Below are positions 58,462-64,000 of a stretch of 64,000 nt of DNA, piece by piece; positions within the stretch are counted from its first letter, which is position 1, and every line of letters starts with the position of its first letter. The translations under genes and the position numbers were made by a program. This stretch comes from Salvator merianae (lineage: Eukaryota; Chordata; Lepidosauria; Squamata; Teiidae), in NCBI GenBank assembly GCA_003586115.2, contig QVOM02000034.1, positions 112,842,376-112,906,375 on the forward strand, read 5' to 3'. Under the pieces are notes generated by a model, which worked only from the letters and a program-made list of their open reading frames with translations, was not told the origin of the DNA and did not search any database.

Positions 58462-58874
58462 AGTCCAGCTGTCCTGGAACATGGCTGTCCACACTTCAGA
58501 TGGTTGTTCTGGAATAGCCCTCGTGCTGTCCTGCCCTGTGTCACCCTGTCCTGTCCTGGCTGCCCTGCCCTGCCCTGCTGTATTCTCAAGCTTGTGGAAG
58601 CTTCAGAACCTGCTGTGAGGGCTATTTGCTGTGCTACTAAAATGAGACCCCTGCTAACTGCACACCTCCCTGGGATGGTTTATTCAGGGGTAAAACAGTG
58701 GTAGACCTGGTTGAACAGGTTTACTGCTGTCCCAGTACACTGCATCCAATGCAGATGCAGCATGCTAGCAGTGGGCATGGCCTCTCTTTTCCATGCCAGA
58801 GTGTGGAAGAGAGAAAGTCAGAAGTGGGCTAGGGCTTGTGCTGGACTGGTATACTGTCCAATGTGGAAAGGCCC
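58462..58874. mobile_element. MITE, family C, with an internal CCTGC-rich run
   Basis: GTCCTGGAACATGGCTGTCC, then TGTTCTGGAATAGCCC and CAAGCTTGTGGAAGCTTCAG are the core. The right part has GGGCATGGCCTCTCTTTTCC and ends CCAATGTGGAAAGGCCC. At about 58525-58580 a CCTGCC/CCTGTCC run has expanded. The inner hairpin pairs AGACCTGGTTGAACAGG with its surroundings. Confidence 0.65.
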
Positions 58875-59120
58875 TAAAAGCATAAGAAAATGTCAGGATT
58901 TGCGTAGGGAGGGTGCAGAGTGCTTTAAGGTGAAGCTGTCTGCATGCCACCATTGCCCCACCTGGTGAAATTAAAGCTGGGGATGACCTGGCTTTGATTA
59001 TGGCAGGAAGGGGGAAGGTTGCCTCCTCAACCTCATCATAATCACAGCCAAAGTGTTCCTGGCTTTGATCCTAGCTGGTGGAGCCTGGGGCAGCCATCTC
59101 CTCCAATCTCAGAATCTGAG

Positions 59121-59229
59121 GCTGCATCCAGACATTGCTTATTTATTCCACTACATTCTGGAATATCCAGGCTTTATTCTGGAATTTTCAAATATAGTGG
59201 AATAAATAAGCAACACGTGGATGTAGCCA
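59121..59229. mobile_element. Short palindromic MITE, TTCCACTA type
   Basis: GGCTGCATCCAGACATTGC, then TTATTTATTCCACTA pairs with TAGTGGAATAAATAA and GCAACACGTGGATGTAGCC. The arms cover most of the 109 bp. Flanks AATCTGAG and AAAGTGAG agree at six of eight positions, allowing a one-base shift at the left border. Confidence 0.8.
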
Positions 59230-60018
59230 AAGTGAGGGAATCCCTGCTTTGAATGTGATGGTTGTGGGTTTTTCAAATGTCCAGGTGGGACATTTTCTAA
59301 GTTCAAATACGAGGAGTACTGCTGAGAGGACCAGTAAATCTCAAGTGGTGCCAGTGGGGGTGATTGGGTCACTGTCCCAAGAAAAGAGTGGGGTGAAGAG
59401 CTCCAAGAGTTCTTTAAGCCTCTCAGTTAGTACTGTAGAGGCTTTGGTTTGAGGGGAAGTGCTCTTTCTGTGATCCAAATGTGCAATGAGGGGGCAGTGC
59501 AGCCTCATGTTATATTCAAGTGCCATAAAAGAGTTGTATGGATCCTGCCAATGTTTCAGAACAGGGTGACTATCATCCTATATACTGATTCAGTGTTTTG
59601 AGTGTTGTTGCTTTGTAACCCAAATGAAAAGTTATACATAAGCAAGAGTAATCAGGAGGCTTATTGGACAATTACAATTTGCATGTGTACGATAGATGTA
59701 CAAAGAAACAAATCCTTAGAGGGAGAAAAAAAATGGGGGAAACTTCTCCCTCAAATAGCCCAATGATGCCTGAGTGGCTTCAATGACTACAGAATATTGG
59801 CATATTTACCAAGCCAGGGAGCACAGGAAAATGCCATGGAGCACAATCAGCCAAAATAAGGTTTTCTACATGTTGCTGAATTCCATTTTTCACCATTCGT
59901 TGCCTTTGGCTAATTTGGCCAAGGCTATAGAAGGTCAGATCTTGCTTGTACCCATATCTAACTCTGGGCTTTTTCGCATTTACTATTATTCCAGTGAAGT
60001 GCACTGTGTGACCCACTT
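59230..60018. other. No recognisable feature
   Basis: Unique sequence. Confidence 0.4.
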
Positions 60019-60020
60019 CT

Positions 60021-60475
60021 GGGCCTTTTACACACTCTGGTATGGACCAGAGACTACACACACCCTGTCTCCATTGGATGGAGCATATCTCTGTCTATGT
60101 GGCCCAAAATGGCCACCTAGAGCAGAAAAGTGGTAGACCTTTTTGAAAAGGTCTACCACTATCCTACTCATGAGTGAACCAATCTAGGAGGTGTGCAGAA
60201 GGGTACACACTTTTGTGGGCTGGTTTAGCAGGGGGGCCCATTTCGACAAAATTGTGCTACTGAAATAGGTCCCCCAGGGGCTCCAAGGCTATTGGACAAT
60301 GCAAGGTCTGGCTCTGAAGATTGTGGAATCTTTGGGGCTGGTGCAGAGTCTGTTCTGGAACAGCCATCCCAATGTGGGTGGCTTGTTCTGGGACAGTAGG
60401 AGTGGTCCAGCTGCTCGAACCGCTGTAGCCTGGCCTGGTCCTGCTGGCCCAGTCTGGGAAAGGAAAGTGCAGAAA
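60021..60475. mobile_element. MITE, family C
   Basis: It starts GGGCCTTTTACACACTCTGG and ends GGGAAAGGAAAGTGCAG. A perfect hairpin, GTGGTAGACCTTTTTG against AAAAGGTCTACCAC, lies at about 60131-60159. Inside are CGACAAAATTGTGCTACTGA and TGTTCTGGAACAGCC. This is the fullest family C copy and runs opposite to 58462-58874. Confidence 0.7.
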
Positions 60476-60689
60476 CACTCTCTGCTCAGTCCAAACATAT
60501 TTGTCAATTCTAAAACAAGTCTCCTAGTTTCTTTACCGTTTCTTGTTACAAGCCGAGTGAAGTCCAAGCCAAATATAGCACAAAATAAAACATTAAAAGG
60601 CCTATCTGTTATCATTCAAAACTACTTTTTTGTTGAGATGGACAACATATTCCTTCCACTGGGCAGTCAGGCCTTTAGGTTATACAGAT

Positions 60690-61205
60690 GGTGGCAAAGG
60701 AAAAGGTATTTCCTTTGGTGGCACTCCAATTTTGGAACAAAAGCCTTGCTTGTTGCAGTGGCTGGCTGTAGGCTGCAGGAAAGGGGACAAATGGTGATTT
60801 GCCATTTGCCTTTGATCACCATAAATTGTGTCAGATGGGGTTTCCCTTTGCATTACCTCAATCTGTCATGGTTTCTGGAGATCAAAGGCTAGCAGTGAAT
60901 CACCATTTAGCTCCTCCCCAGTGGTCTGTGTAATCAGATGTCCCTGATTTCTTATCACTTAACTCCATAAACTTTAAGATGGTAGCTTAAGGCTGCTTTA
61001 TATGGCCAGGCTTTTACTGTGTTGTTTAGTTCTAGTATGATTGGGTTTGGATTTGTAAGTTTTAACAGTCAATTTTACTGCTCACTCTGCTGCTTTTATT
61101 GCTTTAAGGGTATTTTAAAGAGATAATTTAATGGTGCTTTTTATGTTTACCTAGAAAGCTCTCAGAATTTCAGAAAACAAAATCTAAATATTTTAAATAA
61201 ATACT
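60690..61205 (+). mobile_element. L2 LINE 3' tail, diverged
   Basis: GGTGGCACTCCAATTTTGGAA fits the last coding stretch of L2 (the LWNSL region), and the AT-rich tail with TTTTAATGGTGCTTTT-like words ends AAATATTTTAAATAAATAC. Divergence is high, so the assignment is moderate. Confidence 0.45.
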
Positions 61206-62760
61206 GCTGTTGAGAAACAACAGCTCCATAATGAAAATACTTCTTCAGACACTCCCAATTATCCAGCTGAGAGGATAATATATCTGAGTTCAACTGTTTG
61301 TGCTTTTCCTCTCCTTCCCTTAGGGCAATGGCATGTTAAAAATAGAGGCGCTGGCAAAGCTTGTGAAACTCAGACTTGGATGAGAGCTCTAAGGGCTTGT
61401 AAAACTTGCCTGAAAGAGGGGAGCTTTATGAGTCTCCATAAGCTGCATTTGGATTAAAATCAGAGAAGAGGAGAAGAATTTCTGATTTTTTTCACCCATC
61501 CTCTTGCTTGTCCAAATAACTTCTCTGCAGATCCTTGACCTCTGGTCCATTAAGAAGTTCAGGTGAATGTCAAAAGGGTTATTCAAAGAATTAATGTGGT
61601 GAAAGTACTCTTGATGACATCCAGACAGAATCAGGGACATAATTAATGCTGAGCCCTCCTGGATTTTTGGCAGTGGCTTGAGAAACACAGGGGGCTTTTG
61701 GAGTGCGCAGTTGACATACACTCTGTGAATATTTTGAATCTCAGCCTGCAGGATATGGGCAAAGGGGATCTTGCATTTTTTAATTTTTTTTGCCAAGGAC
61801 CTATTCCACTCTAGTTATGACCCTGATCAGAATACTGAATACAAGACTACTCAGAATCTAAAAATCTTCCAAGCATAGAAAAGGCATTCAATGATTTCAG
61901 ACAATTTATTTTGCCCAGGTCTTGGGTGATAGAAATCAAACAAGGGTTACTTCTCTGAAAACTTTCAATGTGTTGTTGGAAAAATCCAACTAATGTAGAA
62001 ATGATAGGGAATTAGGCATATTTTGAGGCTGTCACTGGACAAAATGATTGTATTGTACAAGTTACAGATTTTGCATTTCACTTTGAAGAATTTGCATTTC
62101 CATTCTGTGTAACATTTAAGGAATCTAAATTCTCCCAGTTCAAATTTTCTAAAGCATTATACCTTTTTATATAGGAAACTGGATGAGTTGCCCGGCATTG
62201 CTTAGGAAATCCAGTATCTAATGGCAGATATATTAAAACCGTCAAAGAAAGTAAAGGACACGTTATAAAAATAGAGATTAGTTCAGGTCTGAACTGCAAA
62301 GTTTTTTTTTTTTTTTTTTTTGTGGTTGTTGTTCTAAAATCAGGTGAAGACATTTTCAGTTTTCTAGTATCCCACATACAGTTGCCTATGAGGAAAACAA
62401 CAGTCTAACAGTTAATGCCTGTTACATTAGTTCACTTTTAGCTGGGCTTGAATACTGATTATTCTTCAGTTGTTAAACTCTACAGACAAGCCTTGCAAGT
62501 TAGACATTCCCACAGTGACCAAAATGTGCAAAAATCAGTTTATTTGCATAAATGCTTTGGCCTGGAGGGGTTCAATAAACAGCTGTGAAGAAAAAGCATC
62601 CCTTGAAAACATCAGCCAGATATTTAAACAAACCAGATTTCTTACCATTCTGTGATGAATTCTTGCAACTTATCTCTGCTCTGTTTCACAGACCATGATG
62701 CATCTAGATATCAAACACCTAATTAGCTTGACCCTTAACAGAATTTTAAAATGGGTGAAA
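61206..62760. other. Unique sequence; poly-T run at 62300-62321
   Basis: Nothing recognised. The 135-codon minus-strand frame at 61389-61796 has no domain that I know. Confidence 0.4.
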
Positions 62761-62763
62761 ACT

Positions 62764-62785
62764 TAGGGCCCTTCTGCACTTACCT
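62764..62785. mobile_element. Isolated left terminus of a family B-like MITE
   Basis: TAGGGCCCTTCTGCACTTACC resembles the ends at 87 and 19173. No matching right end lies close by, but 63540-63557 (GCACAAACAGGCCCTTCC) could be its partner. Confidence 0.4.
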
Positions 62786-62813
62786 GAGGTGATGCTGATC
62801 AGTGGGTACAGAT

Positions 62814-63153
62814 TAGGGTTGTGCATGAAAAAAAAAATCATTTTTGATTCGTTTTCAAAATGAAAATCTGCATTTTTGCTTTGTCAGTGAATTTCGTTGT
62901 CAAAAAATGCATCTTTTGAATTCGTTTTTGCATTTTTTGCAATGTTTTCCCATGAAAATGTCATTGAAAATGTTATTTTCATGGTATAAGCATAGCAAAA
63001 ATTGCAAAAATTTGACGAATTTCATTTTCGCAAAAGAATAGGCTTTTTAGTTTTTGATCAAAAACTGTAAGTGCAAAAAAAGTCATGCGAAAACTTATGA
63101 AAATGAAATTTTGAACGAAGTTTTGAATAGGAATCAAAATTTGCAAATCCCTA
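62814..63153. mobile_element. AT-rich non-autonomous hAT element (family A, GAAAATG subtype)
   Basis: It starts TAGGGTTGTGCATGAAA and ends TTTGCAAATCCCTA. The flanks GTACAGAT (62806-62813) and GTCCAGTT (63154-63161) form an 8-bp duplication with two mismatches. The interior is collinear with 44955-45286 (GCATTTTTTGCAATG, TTTTCCCATGAAAATG, GCAAAAGAATAGGCTTTTT). Confidence 0.85.
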
Positions 63154-63171
63154 GTCCAGTTCAAGTGACTT

Positions 63172-63557
63172 TGAGTGTTTTCACACTTAACACCTTAGAA
63201 TTGGATAATTATCACATTCTAAGATGGTATTGATCATGCAGCACAAACACTGTCTGCACTTCATGGCCATCGTCTACACTATGAGCAGGCTACCATCATT
63301 TATGGAAATTGTCCAGCTGCTGCCATGGCAACTGCCAGCACTGCACAGTGTGTATGGCATGCCAGCCGCAGCAAATGCAAATGCTCTTTATCAGTGCAGC
63401 AAATACAAACACTCCCAGTAAAACTGTGAAGCACTAATTTGTGCTCCTCAGCTAGGAGTGATTGGGAGCAGTGTTATGCTGCTCCTGGCCACTCCAAAGT
63501 GAAGCCACACTTTGTTAGCAAGTGTCCCTGATGCTTGCTAGCACAAACAGGCCCTTC
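63172..63557. mobile_element. MITE, family B
   Basis: It starts near TTTTCACACTTAACACCTTA and ends GCACAAACAGGCCCTTCC. The hairpin TTAGAATTGGATAATT against CACATTCTAAGATGG and the interior ATTGATCATGCAGCACAAAC, CTGCTGCCATGGCAACTGCC follow the family order. Confidence 0.7.
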
Positions 63558-63561
63558 CTCT

Positions 63562-63775
63562 GGTCTGGATCACAGCAAGACTTGGACAAGAACAATGCCA
63601 ACAGCTGTTCTAGTCCAGCCGTTGGGCTGGCGCCAAAGCTTGCACAAACTTTGGAGCTGAACTTTATGAGCTCCAAGGGCCAGGAATGAAAGTTCATGGC
63701 CTCAGAGTCCCTGTGGGAGCCATTTTGGTGACATGGTTTGGTATGCCACTGAAATGAGTCATCCTGTAAACCTTT
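63562..63775. mobile_element. MITE, family C, partial
   Basis: CAGCTGTTCTAGTCCAGCC, AGCTTGCACAAACTTTGGAG, then GGGAGCCATTTTGGTGACAT and CACTGAAATGAGTCATCCTG are the left half of family C, directly after a family B copy. Confidence 0.6.
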
Positions 63776-64000
63776 TGTATGTTTGTCGATTATGTAACTG
63801 GGGTAGGCAAATACCTTCAGTCAGTACAGTTGTCTGTAATTTTGAGAATTTTTATTATTTATTTGGTGAAAGTTAAATATATGTGCTCTTTTAAAGTTTA
63901 CAACATTTTTGTTTTAAAAAAAAGTAGCTGAAAAGAGACATTAATGTGTGACACTCATATTCTCATCCTATTTCTAATTCAACCTTTTCTAGTCTAGAAT

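Noticed and set aside
60299..60892. 197-codon plus-strand frame
   Set aside because: It crosses from a family C MITE into an L2-like tail and shows no domain.

Overview
The window looks like nuclear DNA of a vertebrate, most probably a squamate reptile (lizard or snake). I base this on the repeat content: CR1 LINE 3' ends, L2 LINE pieces, an RTE/BovB LINE fragment, tRNA-derived SINEs, and many hAT-type non-autonomous DNA transposons. The species cannot be read from the sequence. I found no intact protein-coding gene, no rRNA or functional tRNA gene, no CRISPR array and no operon structure. Open reading frames are short and lie in transposon debris, simple repeats or non-coding DNA. The window reads as intergenic or large-intron sequence.

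Layout. 0-9 kb: palindromic MITEs (87-266, 978-1385, 1669-1979, 3649-3893), a probable solo LTR (4483-5029) and CR1 pieces on both strands; the best CR1 copy, at 7003-7566, keeps part of the ORF2 C-terminus. 9-13.7 kb: mostly unique, AT-rich DNA with a compound microsatellite (10432-10600) and one MITE. 13.7-14.8 kb: 3' half of an L2 LINE with reverse-transcriptase remnants. 16-23.4 kb: a GT-rich block, a 596-bp element carrying a 21-bp minisatellite (19173-19768), and a 904-bp GC-rich hAT element (22473-23376) with a perfect 8-bp target duplication and an internal 88-bp tandem array. 25.2-26.4 kb: a BovB LINE split by an L2 tail and followed by another MITE. 28.9-36.7 kb: dense MITEs. 36.7-42.9 kb: mostly unique DNA. 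43-46.6 kb: a MITE, an L2 endonuclease fragment, an AT-rich hAT element with perfect 8-bp target duplications, a SINE, and a frameshifted PIF/Harbinger transposase fossil. 47-64 kb: unique stretches alternating with MITEs and SINE heads.

The most interesting pattern is a set of hAT-like elements that share one terminal inverted repeat (TAGGG-R-TGTGCAC type) and 8-bp target duplications, yet have three unrelated interiors: GC-rich with an 88-bp array, AT-rich with GAAAATG words, and a GGTTTGGTTCA type. A second end type (GGGCCTGTTYRCACTTA) also caps unlike interiors. I see no gene set that works together as a system; the window is a record of transposon invasion, nesting and decay.
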